Source of the DNA: Oxytricha trifallax
Taxonomy: Eukaryota; Ciliophora; Spirotrichea; Sporadotrichida; Oxytrichidae
Assembly: GCA_000711775.1 (NCBI GenBank)
Contig: ARYC01000049.1
Span: 1-64,000, forward strand
Direction: 5' to 3'
DNA length: 64,000 bases
Positions 10,866 to 23,699 of the stretch are shown piece after piece (within the stretch, counting starts at the first letter, position 1; every line of letters begins with the position of its first letter). The notes below the pieces were generated by a model that saw only the letters and a program-made list of their open reading frames with translations, made no database searches and had not been told where the DNA came from. The position numbers and the translations under genes were made by a program.

Positions 10866-12636
10866 ACTTCTTAAGTGATTATAGTTCATAAGATATGGCT
10901 GCTTCTCTTGTGGTGAGTATATCTTAATAAATGATTGATGAACCATATTTAGTCACAAATCAGCTTACTACAATGTAAATTTAAGAGGAAGTATTTGCAA
11001 ATGCAGCTTAAATGTAGGCTTTGATCTAAAAATTACTCGTGCATAATAGATTGAGCCGAGAACCGTCAAAATTTGAATCGAGTCTGCAGAGTCTTACACA
11101 TTCAATGATTCATATATCTATGATGGAATATAAGTGAGAGCGTTTAATTAGTTGTACATATTAGTATGTTATATTAATATGTATTTAATGATACTTGAAG
11201 ATCCTATTCTTAGTGTTTAAGAGATGTAAAATCAATTATGAGCAATTTGTTGAATATTAGATGGGTTAAATCTTGCTTAGAGCTAAATACATTTAAAATT
11301 ATAATCAACCTCATCAGAAAAAATTTGAGTAGCTAAAGTAGCCCCTAAATTTAAATGATGACAGACTTTTGCTCCTAATCAAATTTTTAATAAAGAAAAT
11401 CACAATATGAATTTAATATTGCTCTATTCTTTAGGTGAATTCAAGGCAGAAGATAATTAGAACTAATTTAATTTGTATGTCACTGCTTATCAAAATTTAA
11501 TTATAGGTTTGTGAAATTTTATTCAAACTATCTGAGAAGAAAATCTTTTAAGAATGAAAATATATTGATAAAATGAACAGAATAATGAAGACACTATCAA
11601 TTATAAGGAATTCAGCAAACATGATATATATATATATGCCAATATGTATCTACTTCTAAATAGTAAGCATGAAATTACTCAGCAGAAATTTAATTAGTAC
11701 CCATAAAATAATCATAAAAAGGGTGATTTTATGTTTTCAATTTATGTTTAATTAGAAGTTTGAAGACTCTAGTTTAATCACATATTAACTTGATTAAAAT
11801 ATATTTAGGGAATACTTAAAAAGAAATTATGAAAATGTCTTATAAAATTGTAAATAAAATAATTAGGGACTCAGTTAGAAATAAAAAATTAAAATAATTA
11901 ATCTTAAGATCAAAAGTTCAACTTATTTCCTATTTTTAATAAAAAAGGTAAAGCTAAAATTAAAGAATAATAATATAATGTTAGATTAAATATATGGAAG
12001 TAAACTAAAAAAAGATAAAAGTAAAAATGAATGTGCTTATAATTAGTAGATGATATATTTTTAAATTATCAAATTAAGATTTTTTTATTTCGATTTCCCC
12101 ATTTTTAATATTTCTTATTATCGTTATTTTAAATATAAGCAAGAATCATTGTTTCATAGTTTATTTCCTTGATTAATTTCTCTAATTTTATTAAACTTTG
12201 GTTAATTTAATTTATCTTGTTTGATGAGTTCCTTTTTATTTTAAAATCTAACTAATATATTTAATTATAAGTTTATATTAATTGTTTAAATTTATTGAAG
12301 AACTATTTATGAAAATGTCATTACTATTATCTTAATACAAATTAGGTATACAGTATTTTTGTCTTTGATGAGTAACGCTATAAGTAATATATAAAATTCT
12401 TTTCAAAGATTTTTTTGTTAAAATAAAAATTACTTCTTTAAATCGTCTCTTTTGGTAATTATGATAAAGTAGAAAATATAATAATTATCTAAATTAAAAA
12501 CATAACATTTACATATTATTAATACAGTTAATCTCATATTTTTTCAAGAATAATTTTGTTTAAGTAAACATATTGATCTAAGAGTATTTCTGCCCACAAT
12601 GAATTTGTGTCAGATTCTCAGTTGCTTGAAACATAC

Positions 12637-13131
12637 GGGGGGGGAAGTTTCCCGCACTCGAGGAAGTTTCCTGCACTGTTTTTTTTATCTGTATTAAATT
12701 TAAAAAATTTTACATAAATTAGCAAATTTAATATTTTTATGACCTATTAAATATTAAGAGCATATTATTAATCATTGAAGTTGCTCAAGAAAATATAGTA
12801 TAACATTATATAGGCATGATAAGAACAAGATAAATTGAATCAGAATTACAGTAATAGTTGGATATATTATTTGGAATTATTATAGTAAAGCAATATAAGA
12901 TTTATAAGATAGAACCTACAAATATCAGATGAAGAATGTCAAAGTTTTTGGAATCTAAAGATAGACATTCACTATTGATTAATAAATTAAAGTATAATTA
13001 TAACAATGAAATTGGTCCTGAAGTTGGTTGATAGTTGTTATAAAGATAATTTAATTTAAAAAATCAAAAATTAAAAAAAGTGCAGGAATTTTTTTTTATC
13101 ATAAACCAGTGCAGGAAACTTCCCCCCCCCC
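12637..13131. mobile_element. G-run inverted-repeat element B (right-arm mirror)
   Basis: Mirror of 8573-9067 with identical ends and the same perfect 8-bp duplication in reverse complement. Confidence 0.88.
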
Positions 13132-14837
13132 AAACATACTTTGCTATTCATTATTTTTTTTGCAGTTAATTTTTGAGAGTTAAGTAAAATTTATTAGTAA
13201 TGATGGACCAAATATTTCATCATTTTGTGTCTAGACATTAGGTTTGAAACCATTTTCTTGTAGTTATCATTAATTTTATTTTAATTAAAATAAATCGATA
13301 GATGATTGTAATGATTACCTTAGCAAGCAGCAACAATAACTGTTTCTCTACTTATTAATATGAATTTAATTAAGGTAACTTACTATATCGTTTACTTATT
13401 GCTTGCATTCGAGAATTTCTTAACTAAATAAATTATAGAAAATATGAAGATTATTAATGCTTAAAATGTTTCCTGCAATTATTAACCCTTTATTAATATG
13501 AATATATTCAGCTGCGTTGTTTCACATCAGACCAACATCAAATATTTAAAGTTTCTTATCCTGGAAACAAATTTAGCATTTAACATTTTAAGAAATTAAA
13601 ATTAAATAATATATAAACTACCATTAATATGTATACAAAATAACCATCGAATGATAAAATAACAAATATAATTGATTTATGAATTAATTTTGAATAGAGC
13701 GTAAATACAAATGAACTTAGAAAATTGTGTAAAGCAATAAAACCTCTATTTATTAGGATTTAAATATAAAGTAGAAATTTATATTATGTATTTTTTAATA
13801 ATCTAATTTATAAAATAAGTTTGCATTTAATAATGGTTTTATGTTATCGTATGCAGGAATTTCAATCAAATTAAACTGTGATTTGTGTTAAAAGAGATAA
13901 ATAATTTCAATAAAGGTAATTGTAAAATCCATGATTAATAGCTAATCTATGATAAAACTAATTTTATTAATTTATAAAAAAGCTTGTATTTAATGGAATC
14001 GAACTGAATCTGAATTATCTAAAATTTTTCGTGTATCCAACTGAACTTAGGTAATAAATTACAGTTTTAGTTAATAGATTTCGTTTTAGATATTTCAATT
14101 ATATTGTTCTATTTGATAATTCTTTGTAATAAAGTCAATTAGTGGATTTATTCAAAAATTACAGAAAAGTAAAAAAGAAATCGAAATATTTTGTATTCAA
14201 AGAATTAAATCGAATCTCACTTTAGAACCAAAATAATTTTTGCAGGTGTATTTATATTTGAAATTAAATTAAAATATAATAAATTCAGGATCATTGAACC
14301 AAAAAAAATAGCCATAACTATATTTATGAATTATAAAAATTTAAGAGCGTTTGATATATCCAAAATATTAACAGTATTAATTTAAATTATACTTATTAGT
14401 TACAGATAAGACCCCATTGATAAAAAATCAGTGAAGATTGATGATTAAGGATAAATAATAAAAGTGTGTAAGAAATTGAAAATACGTATATTACTATCAT
14501 ATTTTAAATCTGTAAGTATAAAGTATAATTAAAACTAATGCTATTACTAATTTAATTGAAATTTACTAATTGCCTATATTTCAATGTATTAATAAACAGA
14601 AATATAATTGAGATATTTAAAACATAATATGTATTCCAAATCTCTATAATTAATGCTAAGTTCAGTTAAATACAGAAATATTCTTTTATAATTTAGATAG
14701 AGTTCGAATTTTTGAAAACATAATTCTTTTTACTTAATTTTATTAAAATAATTTATTTTTAGTTTAATCAGTTATTAGTTGTTAATCATGTTTTTATCAA
14801 TCACCTTTAAACAAATGATTTACTCTTTTATCAAATA

Positions 14838-16048
14838 GTAGTAATAGTAAAATACTTTAGGTAATTAAAATGCAAAATAAATACTTAGCGTAATTACCAG
14901 AAAGTACAATAACTCAAAAGAACCAGAGTCACTGATCAATCTCAATGCAGTTCCTGCCCTCATTTCATTTGAATATGCTATCTTGATCAATGTTTGATTT
15001 TTCTTTCTCCTCTTAGTTGTCGATCCTGCATGGTGCATCTTTACCTTCGCCTTCAAATCTTTGGATCGAGCGTCCTAGCTTGGTTTCTTTATCCTCACTC
15101 CTCTCTGATTTTGGCTTGGTTTGATCCGGGAACAGGTATTTTTTCACTGCTGTTCCTTTCTCGATTTTCTCGCTGAATCTCCCTTCACATTCAAAGAGTT
15201 CTTGCTCTAGTTGTCCTCTTGGAGCTTCCCTTAAGATTAATTCGTCCCATCTATCAATCTTTGGGTCATAGTAGTATGAGCTTGTTCCCATTTCATCATC
15301 AGCTCCTTGTCAGATTTACTCACTCTTCCTCTCCATTTCTCTAATCGTCTCCTCCTCGCTTATGGCTTTCCCAGATCTGCCGATCTCCATTTTAGTGATC
15401 CAACCTTCAAATTAAACATGAGGTAGTATCTTTACATGTTCGTCCAATCTTTGGCAAAAAACTGAAATACTGGTTGTCCATCCAATTCTAAGGCCAGGTG
15501 ATTTATAATGAGTGTAGCCAGGACACCGCAGTCTTCTGGGTCTCTTACTTGATTCGTTTCCATCATGCTCGTAAGTTTGCTGACTTTGAAGTCATTTCCA
15601 ACTATCCCAGATGCAAGTTCACTCAATTGGGCTATGTGTTTTTGCAATACTGCATAGCTCCCTACATCTCTTCTTGTATCATAGATTTCTATGGTTCCTG
15701 ATTTCCTCTCGACCTTCAGTACTACCCAGTTCTAGCACTGTTTTACACTACTTTGGCAACTTGTCGGTATTAATACTCCTGCGATATCATCAGTTTCTCT
15801 CCAAAACTTACCGTTCTCTAATATCCAATTAGATTCCTCAATGCATTTCTCCAACCTAAGTATCAAGTTGTCATTCAGGACCACTGGTGGCAATGTCAAG
15901 TACTTTACCTTCTGCTCATTGATTTGCACCTCTTCAATTTGTCTGATGATCGTCTCCAAGGATTCTTCTGATAAGTGGTTCCCTGGTATTAGGTAAAAAT
16001 GTTTCCATTGTTGGTTTATCTCCCTCTCGTGCTCAACCTGGCATTTCG
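14838..16048 (-). mobile_element. 5'-truncated LINE fragment with C48-like domain (right arm)
   Basis: Mirror of 5613-6866 without the G tract, flanked by the same 16-bp duplication at 14822-14837 and 16049-16064. Coding is on the minus strand. Here the frame is open from the 5' junction (about 16040) through the C48-like core: NWVVL, IYD, then ETNQVRDPEDCG, followed by a FFAKDWTNM stretch near 15440. One TGA and a frame change follow near the charged tail. This is the better copy for aligning the domain. Confidence 0.8.
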
Positions 16049-16417
16049 ACTCTTTTATCAAATATTATATAAAAAATAAATATTCATGCTTACTTTTAAT
16101 ATGTATCATTAAATATCTATTTATTATTTTAATTATCTTGTGGATTTATTAGATGAGATAAAAAAATATTTCATATTTTACTATTGTATTATTCAGTTAA
16201 TAATATTTGAGTATTTACAAATTCATAGAACTCTAATCTAATGTATTTGAAACTCTGACCAAATTAATTTAGTTATTTGTATTTAATTAGCTTTTATTCA
16301 CAAAGTTTGACGTAAATTTTTTATAAAAATATATATTATAAATATCCATAGAAAAATCTAAAAATTTTTAGTTCATAATAATTAAAATCTTTAATATAAA
16401 TATATATATCTTAATAA

Positions 16418-17366
16418 TTATTTCTTAAATAGATAATATTTGAGAATTTAAGAAATATAATTATATCTTTAAAATATATAGAAGCTATAACTGGCACCAA
16501 TTACACACGGCTCTAATTATAATTTGATATAATATAGTTTTAATTATAAATTATTTGAAGAATGTACGATGTAAAGTTTGATATTTTTTAGTTTTATATT
16601 AAGGCGTTTCTATTTAATTGTTTAAATACTACAATCTACAGTTTAAGTTTAATTATTTTTAATGCTATGTATAGAATTAAAGCAATATATAACTAAATCA
16701 ATATGTAATTAAAATTAATATCTAAAACAAGTTATATAAATAATTGTTAAATAAATGGCATACTACTGCAGATCCATTTTTAATGGCTCTCTTTAATGTG
16801 CTTGGTGCCTATAAAAAAAAACTTTGCATATTTGTATCTGGGCTTTTAAAATCATAGAGAAAAGGCAGAATAAGAGTACTTAATCACTAACAGATAGAGG
16901 AATGGAAATGTAAGGTAATGCTGATGGTGTGATTTTGAAAAAAAAAGACATCGTAAAACAGCATTCTTACTTGAGACGAAGCGCTTTTAAAAGATATTCG
17001 TTTTTAGTAAAGATGATGTTCTCAATAAATTCTAAGCAGGAATGAATTATTTTGAGTGTTAGAGTAAAATCTCACTTTTCTTATAAAAAATGAATAAAAT
17101 CGCACTTCTATACATAGCATTAAAAAAAATTAAACTTAAACTATAGATTGTAGTATTTAAACAATTAAATAGAAACCCCTTAATATAAAACTAAAAAATA
17201 TGAAACTTTACATCGTACATTCTTCAAATAATTTATAATTAAAACTAATTTATATCAAATTATGATTAGAGCCGTGTGTAATTGGTGCCAGTTAGAGCTT
17301 CTATATATTTTAAAGATATAATTATATTTCTTAAATTCTCAAATATTATCTATTTTAGAAATAATA
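16418..17366. mobile_element. Foldback element (right-arm mirror)
   Basis: Mirror of 4296-5244; same long inverted ends and interior. Confidence 0.85.
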
Positions 17367-17479
17367 TAATTTCAAAAAAAATATATTGTAGAAATAAATT
17401 AAACTAGAAAATATGACATAAATAAAAACAAACTCAAATTGAAATAAGTAATAGCTGCCAGTATAATGATAAGTCTATG

Positions 17480-17683
17480 ATTATTATATAAAATCAATTA
17501 AATTAACAGTAACTGATGATACCACTATATATAAAGAGAAAATTACAAAAAATATAAGAATTTATTATATAAAATTAATTAAATTCACAGAAACTGATGA
17601 GACCACTATATATAAAGAGAAAATTACAAAAAATATAAGAATTTATTATATAATTTCAATTAAATTCACAGTAACTGATGAGA
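17480..17683. repeat. 80-bp tandem repeat (right-arm mirror)
   Basis: Mirror of 3979-4182, same unit length and copy number. Confidence 0.8.
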
Positions 17684-17993
17684 TTTTAATATATTTTTTA
17701 TTTAAACGATTTACTTAACAGGTGATTTAAAAATAATGTTAAGAGATTAATAATTATTATAACAAACACTTAACGAATTGAACACGTAATTACTCATACG
17801 ATAAGTGGTTTATATCTGTTTAATACAATTATATTGCAATTGGATTAAATAAATGTCTTGTATATTTATGAGCTGTGCGAATCTCTTTGTTATTGATTTC
17901 CTTTTTAATATCTGTTAATGTCGTCTGTTATTTATGCTTGTTCTGTCTCCACACTCTCTGCTCTTTGTTTGCTGTACATTTTTTTAACTAGAA

Positions 17994-19231
17994 TATCATA
18001 TTATAAATTTCTCTCTATTTTTTCTTGACGAGATTATTAATTTGGACACGACTACTCTTTCCATGAATGCTGCTACGTCTACTGAGTCTAAGTTTTTGGT
18101 TGGAAGATCATTAGTTCCTATTAAGTTGGAGATATTTCTTTAGGCTAGCTTGGTGAATCCGTACTTGTTAACTATGACATACCCTCTCCCCTAATATAAT
18201 TTCCTCATCTTACCAATACTAGTCTTTTTCCCGAAGAACATTCAGTGGTTCATCTCATCCATCAGGGTGATCTAATGTGCTATTTCACTGTCGGCTGCTT
18301 TCACGTTAAAATAGGACACTCCTTCTTCAAACACGTCGCATATAAATAATTCCTTGAGCATATCTGTAAGTTTTCTTTTTACAGTACTTGTAGAACCTAC
18401 GATCCAAATGCTGTTCATCTTGCGATTAGCTTTCTTGATAGTTATCAAGAAAAAATGCTTCTATCACTTCTCCATTACTTTTATTTTTGAATCTTCAATA
18501 GTCCATTACGACTCTTCCTTCTACTATTATTCTGATTTCAGCTAGATAGTGTTGCAGAGGTTTTACAGTCGAGATTTATTCAATCTTAAGAAGCTTGGCA
18601 TCTTAATTAGTTTTTAGTGCAATCTCATATTCTTTTCTAAGCTGACTTTTAGAATCAATTATTCATGTTTCTAAAAATGGTTACTGTAAAACTCCTCCAA
18701 GCTCTTCCACTCCTCTGCCAGATACTCAGATATATACTTGACCAACATCACATCCTTTGGCTCTTGCGCTTTTTTAGAAAGTTACTATAACGACTTATTT
18801 GCTTCTGCATAGCATCTCAGCTGAATAACCTTTTCTTGATTTCCATAGATAAGCTGAAGATTTTGTTTGATAGCTTTTTACCAGCTTTAATTCACTTGGA
18901 AATGCCGTTTTATTAGCTTTAAGTGCAAAACTAGTGACTACAGCATATCCACCATAATATTATGCTGTTGTGAAATAGTTCCAATATATATTCACTCTGA
19001 GTTTTTTTCAATATAACTACCAAGAAGTGCGATTAACTCTATTTATCGCAATAAGCCTATGCATCAGTAACCAGCTAGCTTTTCTTAATTTGATCTGCTT
19101 CTAAAGTCCAACATGATAAGAAGCCTTATTAAACGAATTCAAATCTTTAATCTTTACTCATTTATGTTTTTTGAAGTTTTTCTTTTGTTTATCATCATGA
19201 AATCTGAAACGTAAGCAAAATCGTCATCCAT
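17994..19231 (-). pseudogene. SF3-helicase-like gene, copy 1 (right-arm mirror)
   Basis: Reverse-complement copy of 2431-3668 with the same breaks and the same motifs, in the other arm of the palindrome. It is not an independent second gene: breaks and flanking inverted repeats are shared with the left-arm copy. Confidence 0.65.
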
Positions 19232-19420
19232 TTATTTAAATGTATATTATTTTTTTTAATTTTATTGTCTTAAATACCATTAAACCACTAATCGTATGAG
19301 TAATCACGTGTATAATGTTCTTAGTGTTTATTTTATAATAATTATAAATTTCTAAACATGATCTTTTAATCACCTATTTAGCATTTAGTGTTAAGTTTTA
19401 ATAATAAATATATCAATAAT

Positions 19421-19783
19421 GGGGGAGAGGAAGTTTCCTACCCCCAACATTAAATTTTATATTTTTTGACTATAAAAATATTAGATTCATATTAATTTTA
19501 ATTCAATTACCATTACTATTTACTAAACAACTTTTTAAAATATATAATATTCAAGATTTATTATTATTCTTTGTCAAATAATAATTTAAAACAATGCTAA
19601 ACTACTTGTTTTTTTTTAATCAATGTGATTTTCATTGAAAAATGAATGAGATATCTAGGTAGATCTAGGTAGAAATGATTGAGGATGCTAGGTTATAAAT
19701 AACTATGTCATAAAAGATGATAAAGATTTTTAGAAATTTATAAATATTACATTTTTTTATGAATGTGGCAGGAAACTTCCCCC
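19421..19783. mobile_element. G-run inverted-repeat element A (right-arm mirror)
   Basis: Mirror copy of the 363-bp element at 1879-2241, with the same G/C-run ends and the same 8-bp flanks in reverse complement. It shares the insertion site with the left-arm copy, so the insertion predates the palindrome, or both are one sequence assembled twice. Confidence 0.8.
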
Positions 19784-21661
19784 TTAATAATCTAATTAAA
19801 TGATTATTTCTACTCAGGCAAGATTAAATTTTGGAGCTTAATAATAAGGCTTTATTTATTTTCATAACTATTAAAGTCTTAAATTAATTATTTTTAGAAA
19901 AATATTTAATTTAAATAGAGGCATTACAACTTATAAAAATTTTTATTGAGTAAATCAAATATATAAAGATTTAAATATAATTTATTAAACATGTGATCTT
20001 CATTATTTGTATCAAAAATAACATTACATTTTTAATATTCAATTTAAGCTTATAAAGCTTTTATAAAGTAAGATAGCATTAAACTTATGTTCTACATTCT
20101 AAGTTAATCTAAATATTTCTTTATAAATTAATATTTATTCTCTATGAATTACTCAATAAGTATATAGTAAAAGAGCTATATTCTATTAAATCATATACAA
20201 TTTTATTTTTGGTAGTATAAATTATAGAATCTAAAGAATTCCTAGTCACTAACTTATAAAACTTTAATGAATTAATTTAACTTTAATTAATAATTTTGGT
20301 TCAATTATTAACGATATATACAGAATACTTTATTTTATTAAATCAAATTTAAGCATGAAAAATACTTATTATTAATATAATTCATATTTTATATCTGAGA
20401 AATACACAAAATATTTAGTTTGAATTTAAGAGTTAATTATTGAATTTTTAGCATTTTTAATATTTAAAAAATTTAATAGTTAAAATTATAAAAATGGAAT
20501 ATAAAATGTTATGAGTTGTATTTTCTATCATTAATATCTATTAATTTTAACTAAAATATAAAATAATAATGCATGCAAATTTTGCAAATTTACTTTTTAA
20601 TTTCTCCTAAATTTTTTAAAAGTTTAATTTTTAATACAAATTTTAATTATGTTATTGTATTTAAGGGCAGTTAATTTTGTCTATAACTTTAAAATATGAT
20701 ATTTGTTTGATATATATTGGTTTAAATAAGTTCATAACTATTTGCTATGAAGATTCCAATGCCAAAATTATTTAAATCTATTTAGCTAAGCTTCTAAGAC
20801 GCAATAATTTAGTTAAGCTGATAGCTAAATTTTTTATTCAGTTTTTTTTTAATTTATTTGTTTAAAATTAGCTTGCAATAACATTCATAAATTAAAATAT
20901 TAACTATCATTATGACTTATTCTGTCGGTTTCAAAGATTATTTAGCATACAGAGTGCAGGTAGTTGGTTTCTGATTCTCAAATTTAGGGACTGATCGGCA
21001 AGGTTCAATCATTAGCAAACAACCATCATGTGCTGGAGATTGAGAATATTCCAGCATAGGATGAGTATAACTTCCTAGTTGTTAGGAGACAGAATAGTTG
21101 TTTTATGGTGAACTACACTCTAAAATTTGAAGTAAAAAATTTAAATAACATGTTATTCGATTTAATTTACTAAAATGATGGACACAAGCTGCATTTACAG
21201 TTATTTTTCAATTGTTAAGTGCTTTTAGCCGTGCTTTAATCAAGTTAATTTTTGAGAAAGTGTTTTGGTAAGATGTGCTATCGGAATTTTAAAGTTTGTA
21301 AATTACCATTTAATGGATAACTGCGCGATCACTTAAGTTCCTGTACATATTTACAAGGATTAATGTTTTAGTTTGAGTAATAGAAAATGATTTGTTAAAA
21401 CTAACAAGAAAGTTATCTACAACAACTCTTAATTCAGTTTTTAGGAATTTTAAGATAATATTTACTATTTTTAGAAATTGATATCTTTTGTTGATTATTA
21501 TAGTCATTATTCAGGAAGCTCGTAATATTTCTTTTTTTTTAAAAACCCTAATTTTGAAAAAGTATCTGTAAATTTATCATATTTAAGATAATTAGTCTGC
21601 AGTTACTGAATATTCAATTGGCAGATGCAATTGTCATTAAATTATATTTTAAGATAGTAAT

Positions 21662-22080
21662 TGTAGACGTTTTATTATTTTAATCATAAAATTATTATAA
21701 AATAAGTTTTTATGAGCTTAATTCATTTAAAATTTGAGACTTTGCGAATCAAAGCTTTCATTAAGTTTATCTATATTTCCAAGTTTTTGGATATTAATTT
21801 TTGCGTTATTTGGATTTGTTATATTAAATTTTTTGTAATTTCCAAATTTAAAATTCATTTAATTTTAACTTCTAATGAAACATCAATAATATAAATGAAT
21901 ATTAGCTTAATTATTTTTTAAAGAATAATTAGTATATTCTGGACAGTGCTATTGATAAGTTAAAGATTTATTTAGATTAAAACGTCATTAATATCCAAGA
22001 TTTTGATTTATTAATACATAAGTATTGGTTTTTTCTCTAAAATTAAGGGAATAATAAAATTTATCAGTAAATCTTTTATG
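21662..22080. other. Unique AT-rich sequence beyond the palindrome
   Basis: First bases outside the palindrome; a short plus-strand open stretch (21712-21894) is AT-driven and not supported as a gene. Confidence 0.5.
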
Positions 22081-22096
22081 TATATATAAAAGAATT

Positions 22097-22543
22097 GAGA
22101 TGAGGATATAATCAGAGAATTGGGATGAGGATATAATCAGAGAAGCATAAGGTCTACTAGTGAATAAGTAAGACCTCGAATTGGAAGAAAGATACAGTCA
22201 AATGGTGAATGAGTTCTCAGAGGCCGAAAGGTACTTGTTCAACAAGGAGCTCATCAGTCACAAGATTGTGGATGAGGTAAAGGAAATGGAGAAATCTGAA
22301 GACTAGAGAGAAATCAAGAATGGTAAATCAGCAACCAGGCAGAATCAGGAGGAGACCCATGAGAGTAGCAATGGTAGAGGAGCAGAGAAATTGAAGAGAG
22401 CAAAGGAATAGGAGACAAAATGATGAAAGCGGGGAATCGCTTGGCACTCTTTCATATTCTGTTATTATTTAGCTTGCAATCTTGCTTTTGCAATTTGTGA
22501 ATTTCATATTTTAATTTACCTAAAGTTACTGACTGACTATATA
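22097..22543 (+). mobile_element. Short 5'-truncated LINE 3' tail
   Basis: The insert is bounded by a perfect 16-bp duplication TATATATAAAAGAATT (22081-22096 and 22544-22559). It encodes only the charged C-terminal tail of the LINE protein, open until TGA near 22420. It has WDEDIIREA (about 22112) and a later YLFNKEL, aligning with WDELILREA/YLF at 6450 and with the tail at 55.0 kb. It ends TTAATTTACCTAAAGT followed by a GACT-repeat tail. At the 5' junction a 25-bp segment is duplicated in tandem (22094-22144). Confidence 0.82.
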
Positions 22544-22744
22544 TATATATAAAAGAATTTAAAATTTGGGAGTAATGAAAAATAAATCTATAAAAGCTGA
22601 GCTATCTTACAAAATTACAGTAAATAATTATTAAACATAGAGAATTAGAGAGAAGAAGTTATTAATTAAATATTTGTATTTAATTTTAATATGTACTTAT
22701 AGTAATGCATACAGAGAGACCATTATACAATAGTTTTTTGAAAG

Positions 22745-23123
22745 GCTGATCTTTTCTTTAAGTTAGTCTTCTTCTTAACAGTAGTTGATGGAGATGTGAA
22801 GTTGAAAAATTTACTAACGTACTTAAGGAATACTGCTCCATATTTTTTGTTCTTTTTATTTTACGCTGACGCTGTTGGCTGATTATATGATCTCGAACAG
22901 AGTCCATAAAGAGCTTTTCTTTTACATGACAGCTCCACTTGTAAGGTTAGCAACAAGTACAGCAGTTATTGATTGGTTATTAGATACTCTATGTAGACTT
23001 TCTTGTTATTACTGATTCATCGCATTTTTCATCAATTTAGTTGAAATCTGGGAAGAAAGAGCATTAATGATTATATATAATCTAGTTGGTATAATCCCCA
23101 GTATTAATTTCTGTAAAGCATTA

Positions 23124-23159
<36 letters not shown>

Positions 23160-23662
23160 TATAATAATAGTCGAAATCTATTATTTTGTTTGTGGTAATC
23201 TCTGTAGCTCTCCTATAAAGAATACGTAAAGACAGCTTAAGAATTCTGCTGCTGCTTCAGCGTTTCTCGCAAATTGGGTGGTTTCATGTATCCATAGTAA
23301 TGGTGACTTTTGCAACTTGACTGAAGCTCTCTTGTCGAAGGCTTGCATTAACTTGACAAGTCAGCATTGATTTATTTGTGCGTTTAATTTAATGTCGAAG
23401 TCTCCTAACTTCCAAAAATCTCAGTTGGATTGAATTTAGACTCAGAACATTCAATTGAGAAGAACATCTTGGTAATGTAAGCTGATGCCTCAGAGCAAGA
23501 AACCAAGCGGATATCTCTGTCATTTAAGCTGGTGTTAATGTGTGAGGTAAAGGTACCAGAATTGAAGTTAAAGATTGAATTTCAAAAAACAGAGAGGTTA
23601 TCGGTTTTAACAACGGTTTGATCCACGGCTATAACACCCAGGAGATCGATGATGTTTTTCAT
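22745..23662 (-). pseudogene. Minus-strand ORF of unknown function
   Basis: An ATG at 23662 opens a frame of evenly used codons (MKNIIDLLGVIAVDQTV...), interrupted by one TGA at codon 27 and then open to about 23170 across the ATA repeat. Further coding-like sequence in shifted frames reaches about 22745, ending in a Lys-rich tail. Composition is richer in GC than the flanks, which supports real coding origin. It contains several Cys and Gln stretches but no motif I recognise. It may be one decayed gene or two. Position next to LINE debris suggests another element relic. Confidence 0.4.
23124..23168. repeat. (ATA)n microsatellite
   Basis: About fifteen AAT/ATA triplets with one interruption; it lies inside the minus-strand ORF region. 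Confidence 0.95.
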
Positions 23663-23699
23663 CTTTAAACTTTAAACTAGAATCTAATTAATTATAATC

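Larger units (their letters stand above)
10866..21661. repeat. Right arm of ~21.7-kb palindrome
   Basis: Mirror copy of 1-10838. At the outer boundary the match to the window start ends near 21659-21661, and the sequence from 21662 on has no counterpart. This arm lacks the 42-base G tract, and its copy of the LINE fragment has one base more near 16,000 than the left copy, which restores the reading frame there. Where the arms differ, this arm reads as the better-quality version. Confidence 0.95.

Noticed and set aside
1..21661. A Tlr-type element as explanation of the palindrome
   Set aside because: No 19-bp tandem repeats in the ends, no integrase, polymerase or capsid genes seen; arms are filled with unrelated nested elements.
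23124..23168. Telomere-like or breakage-related repeat
   Set aside because: It is a plain ATA microsatellite; no G4T2 telomere and no TAAACCAACCTCTTT chromosome-breakage sequence was found in the window.
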